Source: Desulfarculus sp. (lineage in GTDB: Bacteria; Desulfobacterota; Desulfarculia; Desulfarculales; Desulfarculaceae). From it: DNA of 64,000 bases. Both the position numbers and the translations under genes were made by a program. Below are positions 16,629-25,980 of this stretch, piece after piece. Location: positions 1 to 64,000 of the forward strand of contig QZKP01000011.1 of NCBI GenBank assembly GCA_003605055.1. Reading direction: 5' to 3'. The notes beneath the pieces were generated by a model. That model did no database searches. It had not been told where the DNA came from and worked only from the letters and a program-made list of their open reading frames with translations. Positions within the stretch are counted from its first letter, which is position 1. Every line of letters begins with the position of its first letter.

Positions 16629-18410
16629 CTATCCCTCCAGCTCGGCCAGAAGCGCCTGCTCGGCGAACAGGTCGTGATACAGGCCGGCGGCGGCCATGAG
16701 CTGGGCGTGGCTGCCCTGCTCCACGATGCGCCCCTGGTCCAGCACGTAGATGGTATCAGCGAAGGCCACGCTGGCCAGGCGGTGGCTGACCACGATGGTG
16801 GTGCGCTGGGCCCGCAGCCGGGCCAGGTTTGCCAGAATGCGCGCTTCGGTCTCGGTGTCCACCGCCGACAGAGGATCGTCCAGGGCCAGAATCGGCGGGT
16901 CCAAGAGCAGGGCCCGGGCCAGGCACAGACGCTGGCGCTGGCCGCCGCTGAGGGTGCGGGCCTTCTCGCCCAGTTCGGTGTCCAGGCCCTGGGGCAGGGC
17001 CCGCACCTCCGCTGCCAGATCGGCCGCCTCCAGGGCCGCCCACATCTGGGCCTCACTGGCCGCGGGCCGGCCCAGGGCCAGGTTCTGGGCCAGGCTGGTG
17101 GAGAACAAAAAGGCCTCCTGGGGCACCTGCACCAGATGGGCCCGCAGCACCGCCTGTCGCAGCGCCAGCACGTCCACGCCCTCCACGAACAGGGCGCCCG
17201 ATGGCGGCTCGTACAAGCGCCCCAGCAGGTTCAAGAGGGTGCTCTTGCCGCTGCCGATGCGGCCCACCAGGGCGGTGAGCCGGCTGGCCGGGGCCCGGAG
17301 GCTGACGTCTTGCAGAGCCGGCGCCGCCGCGCCGGGGTATCGGAAGCTTAGGTGCCGGGCCTCCACCCCCAGGCCGGCCCCGGCCGGCAGGCTGGCGGGC
17401 TGGGGCGGGTCCTGCACCGCCGGCGGGGCCTCCAGCACCTGGCTGACCCGCTCCAGGGAGGTGCGGGCCCGCTGGATCAGGCTGACCACCCAGCCCAGAG
17501 CCATCATGGGCCAGGTGAGCATGCCCAGATAGGCGGTGAAGGCCACGAAGTCGCCGGCGGTGATGCGCCCGAACACGGTCAGCGGTCCACCGAAGCCCAG
17601 CACCACGGCCAGGGACAGGTTGGTGAAGAACACCATCAGGGGAAAAAACAGGGCCATGACCCGGGCCAGGCCCAGGTTGTGCTGCAACAGGCCCCGGGCG
17701 CTCTGGGACAGGCGGCGCTCCTCCTGTTCGGCCAGGGCATAGGCCTTGACCAGGCGCACCCCGGCCATGACCTCGCGTACCTGCTCGGTCATGGCCGAAA
17801 ATGCCTGTTGCACGGCCATAAAGCGGCGGTGAAAAATCCGGCTCTGGCGGCGGGTGAGGATCACGATGGCCGGCATGGGCGCAATGGCCAGCAGGGCCAG
17901 CAGGGGGTTGATGTAGAGCATGAAGCCCACCGCGGCCATGGCCATGATGGTGCCGTCCACCGCCGCCACCATGCCGATGCCAGTGGCCATGCGTATGTTG
18001 TTCAGGTCGTTGGTGGCCCGGGCCATGAGCTCCCCGGGGGGCATGTCGCTCAGGTAGCCCACGTGCATGACCTGCAGGTGGTCGAAGAATTGCTCGCGCA
18101 GCTCGGTCTCCACCACCCGCGAAAAGCCCATCAAGAGAGGCCGCCAGAGCAGGCGCAGCAGGGCCATGCTCAGGGCCAGGGCCAGCACCGCGCCGGAGAT
18201 GGTCAAGAGCCGCTGGGCGTCGGCCCGGCCGTAAGTGAGGTCATCCACCGCGTACTTGATCAGGCGGGGCAGATAGAGCTGGCACACGTCCACCAGGATC
18301 AGGGCCGTCAGGCCCACGGCCAGGCCGCCGGCCCTTTGGCGGGCCAGTTGGAGCAGTATCCTGAGCCCGCTCCACACGGCGCCTTGGCTATTCTTTAGGA
18401 AAAGGCTCAC
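16629..18410 (-). CDS. ABC exporter half-transporter, degenerate-site subunit
   Basis: A 593-residue membrane-ATPase half-transporter. Walker A is GRIGSGKSTLL and the signature is LSGGQRQRL. Walker B reads ILALDDPLSAVD, with Asp in place of the catalytic Glu, as in the non-catalytic half of heterodimeric exporters such as TM287/288 and BmrC. The start is GTG at 18410, overlapping the upstream TlpA-like stop as GTGA. The intact Glu in the partner confirms asymmetry: one working ATP site and one mainly for binding. Confidence 0.88.
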   Translation of the reverse strand: MSLFLKNSQGAVWSGLRILLQLARQRAGGLAVGLTALILVDVCQLYLPRLIKYAVDDLTYGRADAQRLLTISGAVLALALSMALLRLLWRPLLMGFSRVVETELREQFFDHLQVMHVGYLSDMPPGELMARATNDLNNIRMATGIGMVAAVDGTIMAMAAVGFMLYINPLLALLAIAPMPAIVILTRRQSRIFHRRFMAVQQAFSAMTEQVREVMAGVRLVKAYALAEQEERRLSQSARGLLQHNLGLARVMALFFPLMVFFTNLSLAVVLGFGGPLTVFGRITAGDFVAFTAYLGMLTWPMMALGWVVSLIQRARTSLERVSQVLEAPPAVQDPPQPASLPAGAGLGVEARHLSFRYPGAAAPALQDVSLRAPASRLTALVGRIGSGKSTLLNLLGRLYEPPSGALFVEGVDVLALRQAVLRAHLVQVPQEAFLFSTSLAQNLALGRPAASEAQMWAALEAADLAAEVRALPQGLDTELGEKARTLSGGQRQRLCLARALLLDPPILALDDPLSAVDTETEARILANLARLRAQRTTIVVSHRLASVAFADTIYVLDQGRIVEQGSHAQLMAAAGLYHDLFAEQALLAELEG

Positions 18411-19777
18411 TGACTCCGGGCGGCCAACTGGCAGGGGCGGCCCAGCATGAACTCCTGGCTGCGGGCCACCACGTTTTTCTGGGGGCCGATGAGCACCGTC
18501 AACCAGCCGCGCAAGCGGCCCCCCGAGGGCAGTTGGGGTAACTGGTCGCAGCGTATGAACAGGATGTAGTCGTCCAGGATGGTGCTGTCCACCTTGCGCA
18601 CCAGTTGCAAGGCCTCGCCAGTGGGCGAAACGCCCTTGCCCTGCTGGTCCTCGGGCCAGAGGTTCAGGGACAGCCAGAGGCCATCATCGGTGGGCAGACC
18701 GCCCAGGTCGGCGTTGATGTTCACCAGGATGCCCGGTTGACCCTCGTAGGACTGGTTCTCCCGCACCTGCAACTGCCGGATGCGGCCCTGCCCCACCCGC
18801 AGGACCTTGCCCTGCAGGGGCTCTACTTGCTTTTCGGCGGTCGGCGAAGCCGGCGGGACGAAGCGCTGGAGAGGGGAGGCGGCTGGCCATTCGCCCCCGC
18901 CCGGGGTGCAGGTGCCGGCCAACAAGAACGGTTTGCTGTCCTCTAGCATTTTGTGTTCGTGGGTCAGGATGGACACCCAGGCCCGGAAGGCCCGAGACCC
19001 CTTCAGGGAAGGCATCTGGTCGCAGCGCACGAACATGATGAAGTACTCCAGGGAAACGTCTTCGATGCGCTGATACAGACGGCTGACCTTGCCGCCGGCC
19101 TCGGGTTGCAGATTGAGCACCAGCCACAGCCCCCGCTCGGGCTGCTGGTCAGCCACGTCGGCCACCACGTGCACGGATACGCCGACCTGGCCGCCCACCC
19201 GCTCCCGATCAGTCACCCACAGGTCGCGGTAGCGGGACTCGCCCGGCAGACGGCGCTTGACCTTGGACACGCCGGGGGCCGGGGCCTTGGCCAGCCGGAA
19301 GTAGGGCTGCACCGCGGCCAGCAGGTGCAGGCGGCTGACCACCCCTTCGAAGCGTTTGACCACCCGCCCCTGGGGGTCAATGATCAGGGTGGTGGGCAGG
19401 ACCCGCACCTGCCCCAGCTTCTCGGCCTCTTTCGTGGTGCCCAGCACCACCGGGAAGTCCAGCCCCAGGCGGGTCACGAAGGGCTTGACTAGCTGCCGTC
19501 CGCCCTTGTCCACGCTGTAGGCGATGGCGCTCACGCCCTGGTCGGCGAACTGCTTGGCAAAATCGTTCAGCTTGGGCAGGGCCTGCTTGCAGGGTCCGCA
19601 CCAGGTGGCGAAAAAATCGATGATCACCACCCGGCCGCGAAAGGCGGAAAGCTTCAGCCGCGCGCCGTCCAAGGTGGGCAGGTCAAAATCCACTGGGTCG
19701 GAGGCAGCCGCTCGAGCCAGGGTCGCGGTAAAAACCAGCAGCAGACTCAGAAGCAGGCAGGGCACGGCTTTCATCAT
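18407..19777 (-). CDS. TlpA-type thioredoxin fused to a duplicated novel domain
   Basis: Start ATG 19777 follows GAGGAGAGG and gives a signal peptide (cleavage near ARAAA). Residues 25-160 form a TlpA/ResA-like thioredoxin domain with active site C60-GP-C63 and cis-proline VLPTT, implying periplasmic disulfide reduction. Beyond residue 180 are two copies of an unfamiliar domain, about 183-290 and 331-449. Shared marks are GLWLVLNLQPE / GLWLSLNLWPE, FVRCDQMP / FIRCDQLP and final FLLAGTC / FMLGRPC. Each copy has two cysteines, which could be substrates of the CGPC site. Far longer than a normal TlpA (about 170-190). It overlaps the exporter gene by 4 bases, suggesting a joint envelope function. 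Confidence 0.82.
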   Translation of the reverse strand: MMKAVPCLLLSLLLVFTATLARAAASDPVDFDLPTLDGARLKLSAFRGRVVIIDFFATWCGPCKQALPKLNDFAKQFADQGVSAIAYSVDKGGRQLVKPFVTRLGLDFPVVLGTTKEAEKLGQVRVLPTTLIIDPQGRVVKRFEGVVSRLHLLAAVQPYFRLAKAPAPGVSKVKRRLPGESRYRDLWVTDRERVGGQVGVSVHVVADVADQQPERGLWLVLNLQPEAGGKVSRLYQRIEDVSLEYFIMFVRCDQMPSLKGSRAFRAWVSILTHEHKMLEDSKPFLLAGTCTPGGGEWPAASPLQRFVPPASPTAEKQVEPLQGKVLRVGQGRIRQLQVRENQSYEGQPGILVNINADLGGLPTDDGLWLSLNLWPEDQQGKGVSPTGEALQLVRKVDSTILDDYILFIRCDQLPQLPSGGRLRGWLTVLIGPQKNVVARSQEFMLGRPCQLAARSQ

Positions 19778-19898
19778 GGGCCTCTCCTCGCGCTTCGACT
19801 TACTGATAATACCATTTGGCGTGCCCGGGGCAAGTTGACACCTCCCAGGGGCCTGGGTACACTGGTGGCCCATCCATTGCCGCAAAAGCGATTTGCCC

Positions 19899-21884
19899 AT
19901 GCACGATCCCGTCGGCCATCTAGTGGAGTTCATTGAAAAGGGCAAGGTGGCCATGGGACTGGTGCAGGCGGCCAAAAAGGGCCGGCTCAACCTGCTCACC
20001 GCCGGTGGACGCCAGGCGGCTCTCTCGCAGGGGCGGGTGCTGCTGATGACCCCGGCGGCCATGGGCCCGGACAGCCCCCGGAATGCGCTCTTGGAGTACA
20101 TGCATGCCAGTGAGGCCCGCCGGGAGGAGTTGGCCGACCGAGTGAACGTGGCTGAGCTCTGGGATCTGGTGCATGAAGAGACTGAGCCCTTGCCCCTCAA
20201 GGACCTGGCCGAGCTGTGCTTCGGCCGCGGGGCCGGGGATGATCAACTTTCGGCGACCTTGCGAGCTTTGTTCAACGAAGGCATGCACTTCCGCCTGGCC
20301 GGCGGTCAGTTCCTGCCTCTTTCCCAGGACCAGTTGGAGGCTAAGCGGCTGCAACAGGAGCGCGAGGACGAGCGGCGCGGCCAGGTGGAAGCCGGCGTGG
20401 CCTTCCTCAGGGGGCTGCCGCCAGAGGGGCCGGCGCCCGAGCCCCCGCCGGAGTTGGCTGCGATATTGGCGAACCTGCTGGTGCTGGAGGACGAAGCGCC
20501 CCAAGCCAAGCTCGCCAAGGATATCCTGAGCCAGGCCGAGCTGGGCGGCCGCCGCAGGCTGTTTGAGCTCCTGGTGCGCCTGGGGGTGTTCCGGCCCCAC
20601 GAGAACCTGCAGCTCAGACGGGAGGGCCTGGCCAAGGAATTCACCCCTCAGGTGTTGGAGCTGGCCGCCATCCTGGACCCGGCCGCGGCCCTGGACAATC
20701 GCCGCCAGGACCTCACCGGCCTGTACACCTTCACCATAGACGGCAGCTTCACCACCGACTTCGACGACGCCCTGAGCTTTGAGCCTGCGCCCGACGGCGG
20801 CGGCACCATCGGGGTGCACATAACCGATGCCGGCGCCCTGCTCACCTCGGGCGATCCGCTGGACCAGGAGGCCATGTCCCGGGGCAGCTCCATCTACCTG
20901 CCCGACGACCGCATTCCCATGCTGCCCCCGGCGCTCAGCGAGGACCGGCTCTCTCTCAAGCAAGGGGCCCTGCGGCCGGCCCTGTCCTGCCTGGCCTGCC
21001 TGGACAGCGAAGGCCGCCTGCTGGATTATTCTCTGCAGCGCAGCCTGCTCCGGGTGGACCGGCGCCTCACCTACGACGAGACAGATGGGTTGTTGGAGGT
21101 GGACCCGCGCCTGGCCGGCCTGCACCGCCTTTGCCAGGCCTTCAAGGCCCAGCGGGGTCAAGCCGGGGCCTATTTCCTGCCCCTGCCCGAGGTGCTGGTG
21201 GGCGTGGATCCGGCCAGCGGCCAGGTATGGGTGCGGCGGGTGGACAAGGACGGTCCCAGCCGGGAGATGGTGGCCGAGACCGCCATCCTGGCCAACTGGC
21301 TCTTCGCCCGCTATCTGGCCGAGCAGGGCGTGCCCGCCCTGTACCGCACCCAGGCCCAACCCAGCGAGCCCATCGAAGAAGGCGACCCGGGCGACATCTA
21401 CCTGCACTTCAAACAACGCCGCCTGCTCAACCGGGTGGAGATCACCACCACGCCCGGTCTGCACTCCAGCCTAGGCGTGCAGCCCTACACCCACGCCACC
21501 AGTCCCATCCGCCGCTACCTGGACCTGGTGATGCAACGCCAACTGGCCCGGGTGCTGGCCGGCCAGCCGCCGCTCTACTCCGCTGCGCAGTTGGACGAGC
21601 TGGCCATGCAGGTGGGGCCGGTGGTGCGCCAGGGGGGCAAGGTGCGCCAGGCCCGCCAGCGCTACTGGCTGCTGAAGTGGCTGGAGGAGCGCACGGGCCA
21701 GACCCTGCCCGGCGTGGTCATGGAGCGCCAGATGCGCCGCTGGCAGTTGCTCTTGACCGACATCATGCTGCTTTGCACGGTGCCGTCCCAGGGCGCGCCC
21801 AGCCTGGCCCCAGGTCAGGAAGTGGGGATCCTCATCGAGCGGGTGGACGCTTTTGAGGACGTGCTGCGGGTGCGTCTGGCCTGA
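19899..21884 (+). CDS. RNB-domain exoribonuclease (RNase II family)
   Basis: About 661 residues. The RNB catalytic core starts near residue 260: TIDGSFTTDFDDALSFEPA holds the metal-binding aspartates (DFDDAL), HITDAGALL follows, and TSPIRRYLDLVMQRQLARVL is the conserved C-terminal core motif. These enzymes degrade single-stranded RNA 3' to 5'. The N-terminal ~240 residues are less typical and may hold a winged-helix/cold-shock-like RNA-binding part. ATG 19899 is chosen; an in-frame TTG lies at 19893. Monocistronic and convergent with the next gene 8 bases away. Confidence 0.88.
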   Translation: MHDPVGHLVEFIEKGKVAMGLVQAAKKGRLNLLTAGGRQAALSQGRVLLMTPAAMGPDSPRNALLEYMHASEARREELADRVNVAELWDLVHEETEPLPLKDLAELCFGRGAGDDQLSATLRALFNEGMHFRLAGGQFLPLSQDQLEAKRLQQEREDERRGQVEAGVAFLRGLPPEGPAPEPPPELAAILANLLVLEDEAPQAKLAKDILSQAELGGRRRLFELLVRLGVFRPHENLQLRREGLAKEFTPQVLELAAILDPAAALDNRRQDLTGLYTFTIDGSFTTDFDDALSFEPAPDGGGTIGVHITDAGALLTSGDPLDQEAMSRGSSIYLPDDRIPMLPPALSEDRLSLKQGALRPALSCLACLDSEGRLLDYSLQRSLLRVDRRLTYDETDGLLEVDPRLAGLHRLCQAFKAQRGQAGAYFLPLPEVLVGVDPASGQVWVRRVDKDGPSREMVAETAILANWLFARYLAEQGVPALYRTQAQPSEPIEEGDPGDIYLHFKQRRLLNRVEITTTPGLHSSLGVQPYTHATSPIRRYLDLVMQRQLARVLAGQPPLYSAAQLDELAMQVGPVVRQGGKVRQARQRYWLLKWLEERTGQTLPGVVMERQMRRWQLLLTDIMLLCTVPSQGAPSLAPGQEVGILIERVDAFEDVLRVRLA

Positions 21885-21892
21885 TCCCCGCC

Positions 21893-23044
21893 TTAGCCGC
21901 CACCGGCCGAAGCCGGCAAACAAAGCCGATCCACCACCGCCTGCCAGGGCTTGGCCTGGCACTGCCAGGTGAATGCTTCCACCAGGGGCCGGTGATTCCC
22001 CGCCCGCGCCTGCGCGGGGTCTGCCGCCAGCGGGGCCAGGGCCGCGGCCAGGCCGCCCGGCGGGTAGCGGTACTGGGCGGGGTAAATCTCGGGGTACACC
22101 AGGGCGTCGGGCAGCAGGGGCCGGCAGCCGGCCCAGACCGCCTCGGCTACGGCCAGGCCGAAGTACTCCTGCCGGGCGGTGGAAGCCACCAGGTCAGCCC
22201 AGAAGAGCCAGCCCCAATAATCGCGCCGGTCAGCGGCGAATCCCCATTGCCGCACCCGCCCGCCCAGGGCCTGCCGGGCTGCGTGGAATATCGCCGGCGG
22301 CCGGGCCGGGACCGGGCCCAGCACGGCCAGCGCGAACTCCTGTCCGGCTTCGGCTAATTCCTTGAGCGCCCCAAAAAACTGCTCCGGGTCCTTGTCCTGG
22401 CTCCAGCGGTGGTTCCACAGGATGCGCAGGGGGCCGGAGCGGGGCTCCCGGATCAGGTCCGCGGCCGGGCCGGGGTCCAGGGGCATGGCCAGCACCCGGC
22501 TCTTGGCCGCGATGGCCTCCATCAGGCCCGCGGGCCGCATGTCTGGCAGCCGCCCCAGGATTGTGGCCGCCGCCTCTAGAAACTGACGCCGGTGAAACTC
22601 CGAGTTGAACACCACCAGCTTGGCGGCCTGGGCGCTGGTCAGGTTGCTCAGGGCCAGATACAGGTCCCGCCCCTGTTGCTGGGCGTCGGCGCGGCCCGGC
22701 GCGGGATAGGCTAACTGGTTTTCGTGGAACACTACCAGGGCCGGCACCTGGGCCAGCCCTGGCGCCAGGCCCTTTAGCTCGGCCAGGCCCAGCATATCCG
22801 AGCAGACCAGACCGTCCCAGAGCTGATCTAGGATATCGGCCGCGGCCTGGGCCAGAAACGAGGCCGCTCCGCGCATGCGCCAGCGCCAGTGCCGGCCCGG
22901 CAGGCCCAGGGCGGTCCAGTGGGCCGGCACCTGCTCCATGAGGCCGTGCATAAAGGCCTGGTGGGAGGCTGTGAGGTAGGGCTCCACAAATAAAAGGCGC
23001 GGGCCCTGGCCGCCCGCGCGCTCGATGATCAGGTCCCTGGCCAC
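21893..23044 (-). CDS. tRNA-queuosine alpha-mannosyltransferase-like (QTMAN/DUF3524)
   Basis: A 383-residue GT-B glycosyltransferase. The N-terminal DUF3524 signature is recognisable: LLFVEPYLTASHQAFMHGLM, then LGLPGRHWRWRMRGAA, matching the pattern EPY..GSH......LP.R.WKWRMRG of GTDC1/QTMAN. That family includes the enzyme adding mannose to queuosine at position 34 of tRNA-Asp. Downstream residues give a group-1 glycosyltransferase domain (WNHRWSQDKDPEQFF; QEYFGLAVAEAVWAG, with the nucleotide-sugar-binding acidic motif). GTG start. It sits 2 bases after a beta-helix protein, in the same transcriptional run as mnmG, another wobble-base enzyme. Confidence 0.83.
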   Translation of the reverse strand: MARDLIIERAGGQGPRLLFVEPYLTASHQAFMHGLMEQVPAHWTALGLPGRHWRWRMRGAASFLAQAAADILDQLWDGLVCSDMLGLAELKGLAPGLAQVPALVVFHENQLAYPAPGRADAQQQGRDLYLALSNLTSAQAAKLVVFNSEFHRRQFLEAAATILGRLPDMRPAGLMEAIAAKSRVLAMPLDPGPAADLIREPRSGPLRILWNHRWSQDKDPEQFFGALKELAEAGQEFALAVLGPVPARPPAIFHAARQALGGRVRQWGFAADRRDYWGWLFWADLVASTARQEYFGLAVAEAVWAGCRPLLPDALVYPEIYPAQYRYPPGGLAAALAPLAADPAQARAGNHRPLVEAFTWQCQAKPWQAVVDRLCLPASAGGG

Positions 23045-23046
23045 TG

Positions 23047-23850
23047 CTAGCGGATGATGCTCCGGGCCTTGTGATAGCCCGCCGGCACGCTGACGCAGGG
23101 CGCCACCAGGCAGCCCTTGCCCAGCACGGTACCGGGGTTGGTGACGCTGTTGCAGCCGGTCTCGCAGCCGTCGCCCATGATGGCCCCGAACTTGCGGCGG
23201 TTCACGTTATAGATTTTATCCTCCACCTTGATGCGGTAGGACCGGTCTATGATCTTGAGGTTGGCCAGCTTGGTGCCCGCCCCCAGGTTCACCCCCCGGC
23301 CCAGCACTGAATCGCCCAGATAGGCAAAGTGGCCGGCCTTGGCCCCGTCGAGCATGATGGTGTTTTTCATCTCGGTGGTGTGGCCCACCACGCAGCCGGC
23401 GCCCACCAGGCAAGAACCGCGCAGATAGGCACCCTGGCGCACCTCGCTGCCCGGCCCGATGTAAGTGGGGCCTTTGAACAGGGTCCCCGGCTCCACCACC
23501 GCGCCCGGCGCGATGTGCACCGTGTCGTCCAGGAACACCGCGCCGGCGTACACCACCGCCGCGTCGCTGACCTCCTGGCCGTTGAGGCTGACCAGCATCT
23601 GGCCCTTGGTGGGGTCGCCGCCCAGAAGCTGGAAGTCGCTGTCGAACACCCGGCCATGATGCAGCACCACCGTGCGGGGCATCACCTCGCCGCCGCCGCG
23701 CAACAGGGCCCCAGTGCGGCCGGCGCCCAGGACCATTTCCGTGGTGAAGTCCTTGATGCGATCCAGCGCCTCCCAGGCCGTCTCCAGCCCCGCGAAGACC
23801 CCGGCCAGGCTCAGGCCCTGCAACTCGAACAGATCAGCCGGCGCTATCAT
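23047..23850 (-). CDS. Left-handed beta-helix protein (GlmU C-terminal-like)
   Basis: A 267-residue protein with hexapeptide repeats from about residue 95 to 255 (VHIAPGAVVEPGTLFKGPTY, IGPGSEVRQGAYL, VGHTTEMKNTIMLDGAKAGH), resembling the acyltransferase half of GlmU. The segment NLGAGTKLANLKIID and KFGAIMGDGCETGCNSVTNPG is typical of that half. There is no uridylyltransferase domain: the first 90 residues are unlike it. It may be a stand-alone acyltransferase or a regulatory paralogue. It is directly between hisF and the QTMAN-like gene (gaps 11 and 2 bases). Confidence 0.78.
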   Translation of the reverse strand: MIAPADLFELQGLSLAGVFAGLETAWEALDRIKDFTTEMVLGAGRTGALLRGGGEVMPRTVVLHHGRVFDSDFQLLGGDPTKGQMLVSLNGQEVSDAAVVYAGAVFLDDTVHIAPGAVVEPGTLFKGPTYIGPGSEVRQGAYLRGSCLVGAGCVVGHTTEMKNTIMLDGAKAGHFAYLGDSVLGRGVNLGAGTKLANLKIIDRSYRIKVEDKIYNVNRRKFGAIMGDGCETGCNSVTNPGTVLGKGCLVAPCVSVPAGYHKARSIIR

Positions 23851-23861
23851 GCCGCCCTCCC

Positions 23862-24641
23862 TTACCAGTACCGGCGCACCTTGATGCCGCGCCCGGCCAG
23901 ATAGTCCTTGATCTGGGTCACGCTGTAATGGCCGTAGTGGGTCATGGAGGCGATCAGGGCGGCATCGGCCTTGCCCTTGGTGAGCACCGCGGCCAGATGC
24001 TCTGGCGTGCCGGCCCCGCCCGAGGCGATCACCGGGATGGAAACGTGGCTGCTGATCAGCTCGGTGAGGGTCATCTCATAGCCCTCCTGGGTGCCGTCGG
24101 CGTCAATGCTGTTGAGGCATATCTCGCCGGCTCCCAGGCGCTCGGCCTCCTGGGCCCACCACAGGGCGTCCAGGCCCATGTGCTTGCGGCCGCCGTGGAT
24201 GACCATCTCGTAGCCGCTGGGTATCTTCTGGCTCACCGGCACCTTGAGCACGTCCATGCCCAGCACCACGCACTGGCTGCCAAAGGCCCGGGCCCCCTCG
24301 GCGATGATCTGGGGGTTGTTCACCGCCGCCGAGTTCACGCTGACCTTCTCCGCCCCGGCCAGGAGCACCGCCCGCATATCTTCCACGCTGCGCAGCCCGC
24401 CGCCCACCGAGAAGGGGATGAAGATGCGCTCGGCCACCCGCCGCACCACCTCCAGCATGATGTTGCGGGCCTCGTGGCTGGCGGTGATATCGTAGAACAC
24501 CAGCTCGTCGGCGCCCTCCTGGTAATAGAACTCGGCCATGGTCACCGGGTCGCCGATGTCCACGTTGCCCTTGAACTTGATGCCCTTGGTGAGCTGGCCG
24601 TCGCGCACGTCCAGGCAGGGGATGATGCGCTTAGAGAGCAC
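23862..24641 (-). CDS. hisF: Imidazole glycerol phosphate synthase, cyclase subunit
   Basis: HisF condenses ammonia from HisH with PRFAR to make imidazole glycerol phosphate and AICAR. GTG at 24641 is the right start: AGGAGG is 6 bases upstream and the protein then begins [20 protein letters not shown], placing the catalytic Asp in CLDV. The second catalytic Asp is in [17 protein letters not shown]. The (beta/alpha)8 phosphate sites SVGGGLRS and [12 protein letters not shown] are intact. 259 residues. It overlaps hisH by 11 bases. The other his genes are not in the window. Confidence 0.94.
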   Translation of the reverse strand: MLSKRIIPCLDVRDGQLTKGIKFKGNVDIGDPVTMAEFYYQEGADELVFYDITASHEARNIMLEVVRRVAERIFIPFSVGGGLRSVEDMRAVLLAGAEKVSVNSAAVNNPQIIAEGARAFGSQCVVLGMDVLKVPVSQKIPSGYEMVIHGGRKHMGLDALWWAQEAERLGAGEICLNSIDADGTQEGYEMTLTELISSHVSIPVIASGGAGTPEHLAAVLTKGKADAALIASMTHYGHYSVTQIKDYLAGRGIKVRRYW

Positions 24642-25278
24642 CGCCGCCCTCCTTGCCGTCCCAGTCCAGGAAGTTCTGCAGCAGCCGCAGCCCCGGACGG
24701 CCCGATTTCTCGGGGTGGAACTGCACGGCCACCAGCGAGCCCCGGGCCACGGCCGAGGCAAAGGGCAATCCGTAGTCGGTGGCGCCCACCACGAAGCTCT
24801 CCTGGGCCGGCAGGGGATAGTAGGAGTGCACGAAGTAGAACTCCGCCTCGGCGGGCAGACCGGACAACACCGGGTGCGGCCGCTTGAGCTGCATGCCGTT
24901 CCAGCCCATGTGCGGCACCTTGAGCGGCTGGCCGTCGGCGTCCCTGTGCTCCAGGGGGAAACGCACCACCTTGCCCGGCATCAGGCCCAGGCAGTCGGTG
25001 AAGTCCTCCTCGCTGTAGTCGAAGATGATCTGGGTGCCGAAGCAGATGCCCAGCAAGGGCTTGCCCGCGGCCACGGTGTCGGCCAGGACCTTATCCAGAC
25101 CCAGGCGCCGCAGGCTGGCCATGCCCGTGCCGGCCCGGCCCACGCCGGGCAGGATCACCCGCTCGGCCGCGCTTATGAACCCCGCGTCGCGGCTGATGGC
25201 GCACTCGGCCCCCAGGGAGCGAAGGGCGCGCTCCACGCTGGTCAGGTTGCCGGCATCGTAGTCAATGATGGCGATCAA
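24631..25278 (-). CDS. hisH: Imidazole glycerol phosphate synthase, glutaminase subunit
   Basis: A 215-residue class I glutamine amidotransferase supplying ammonia to HisF. The oxyanion element [11 protein letters not shown] and nucleophile Cys in [10 protein letters not shown] (a variant of the usual GICLGMQ) are visible. The His-x-Glu of the triad is in [20 protein letters not shown]. It begins [19 protein letters not shown], standard for HisH. The coding end overlaps hisF, consistent with stoichiometric production of the heterodimer. Confidence 0.94.
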   Translation of the reverse strand: MIAIIDYDAGNLTSVERALRSLGAECAISRDAGFISAAERVILPGVGRAGTGMASLRRLGLDKVLADTVAAGKPLLGICFGTQIIFDYSEEDFTDCLGLMPGKVVRFPLEHRDADGQPLKVPHMGWNGMQLKRPHPVLSGLPAEAEFYFVHSYYPLPAQESFVVGATDYGLPFASAVARGSLVAVQFHPEKSGRPGLRLLQNFLDWDGKEGGGAL

Positions 25279-25338
25279 GGCCGCTCTCCTAAATTACACA
25301 AGGGCCGCCGAGGACCGGCTCCGGACCCAGTGTACCAT

Positions 25339-25980
25339 TTAATCAAACGCTCCCTGGGTCCAGTCCCAGTAGTAGCGCAGCGAGGCCGCCGCGCCCAGAG
25401 CCACCGCGGTCCAGACCAGCCACTGCCCGGCCCACACCAGGACTGGCAGTCCTAAAATGGCGCCCAGCACGATGATCCCCAGGGAGGAGGCCAGGCCGAA
25501 GGTCTTGTACTTGCCCCAGCGGTTGGGCCGCACCCTGGGCGCCGGCCATATGGGCTGACGCCGCAGGAGCTGCCGGGCGATGTGCAGCAGGGGCACCAGC
25601 AGCGCGTGGGCGTCCACGGCCAGGATGGCGATTAGGGCCACCGGGGCCAGGAAGCCGCGCAGCATCAGCACCACGGCCACAGCGATAGCCAGGAGTTTGT
25701 CGCCCAGCGGGTCCAGAAAGGCCCCCAAGGGCGTGATCTGTCCCCGCTGGCGGGCCACCATGCCGTCCAACAGGTCGCTCATGCCGGCCACGAAGCCCAA
25801 CACGAACATCCAGGCCAGGTGCCCACCCACCAGCTGCACCACCACGATGCCCGCAGTGCAGGCCAGGCGGAACAGGGTGATGTGGTTGGGCGACACCGAT
25901 GGCGGCACCATTTCCACCAGGCGGGCCTTGAAGCTGCCCGGAGGATACACGCCCGCCTGCGATGTCTGGCTCTGGCTCAC
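25339..25980 (-). CDS. CDP-alcohol phosphatidyltransferase (PgsA-like)
   Basis: An inner-membrane phospholipid-synthesis enzyme, 213 residues from GTG 25980, with GGAG upstream; the 16 preceding in-frame residues look untranslated. The family motif DG-x2-AR-x8-G-x3-D-x3-D is complete in SDLLDGMVARQRGQITPLG followed by AFLDPLGD. Four to six hydrophobic segments follow. Phosphatidylglycerophosphate synthase is the likeliest activity, but other CDP-alcohol acceptors cannot be excluded by sequence alone. It lies between mnmG and hisH on the same strand. Confidence 0.85.
   Translation of the reverse strand: MSQSQTSQAGVYPPGSFKARLVEMVPPSVSPNHITLFRLACTAGIVVVQLVGGHLAWMFVLGFVAGMSDLLDGMVARQRGQITPLGAFLDPLGDKLLAIAVAVVLMLRGFLAPVALIAILAVDAHALLVPLLHIARQLLRRQPIWPAPRVRPNRWGKYKTFGLASSLGIIVLGAILGLPVLVWAGQWLVWTAVALGAAASLRYYWDWTQGAFD

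Noticed and set aside
13821-17351. Very long plus-strand open frame of more than 1100 codons
   Set aside because: It is antisense to the SDR and both ABC exporter genes, with low-complexity composition (Ala/Gly/His/Gln-rich) caused by GC-rich codon bias; the minus-strand genes have clear motifs.
19778-20200. Upstream extension of the TlpA-like protein to near 20200
   Set aside because: No ribosome site, no homology, and it overlaps the RNB gene; the signal peptide begins at 19777.
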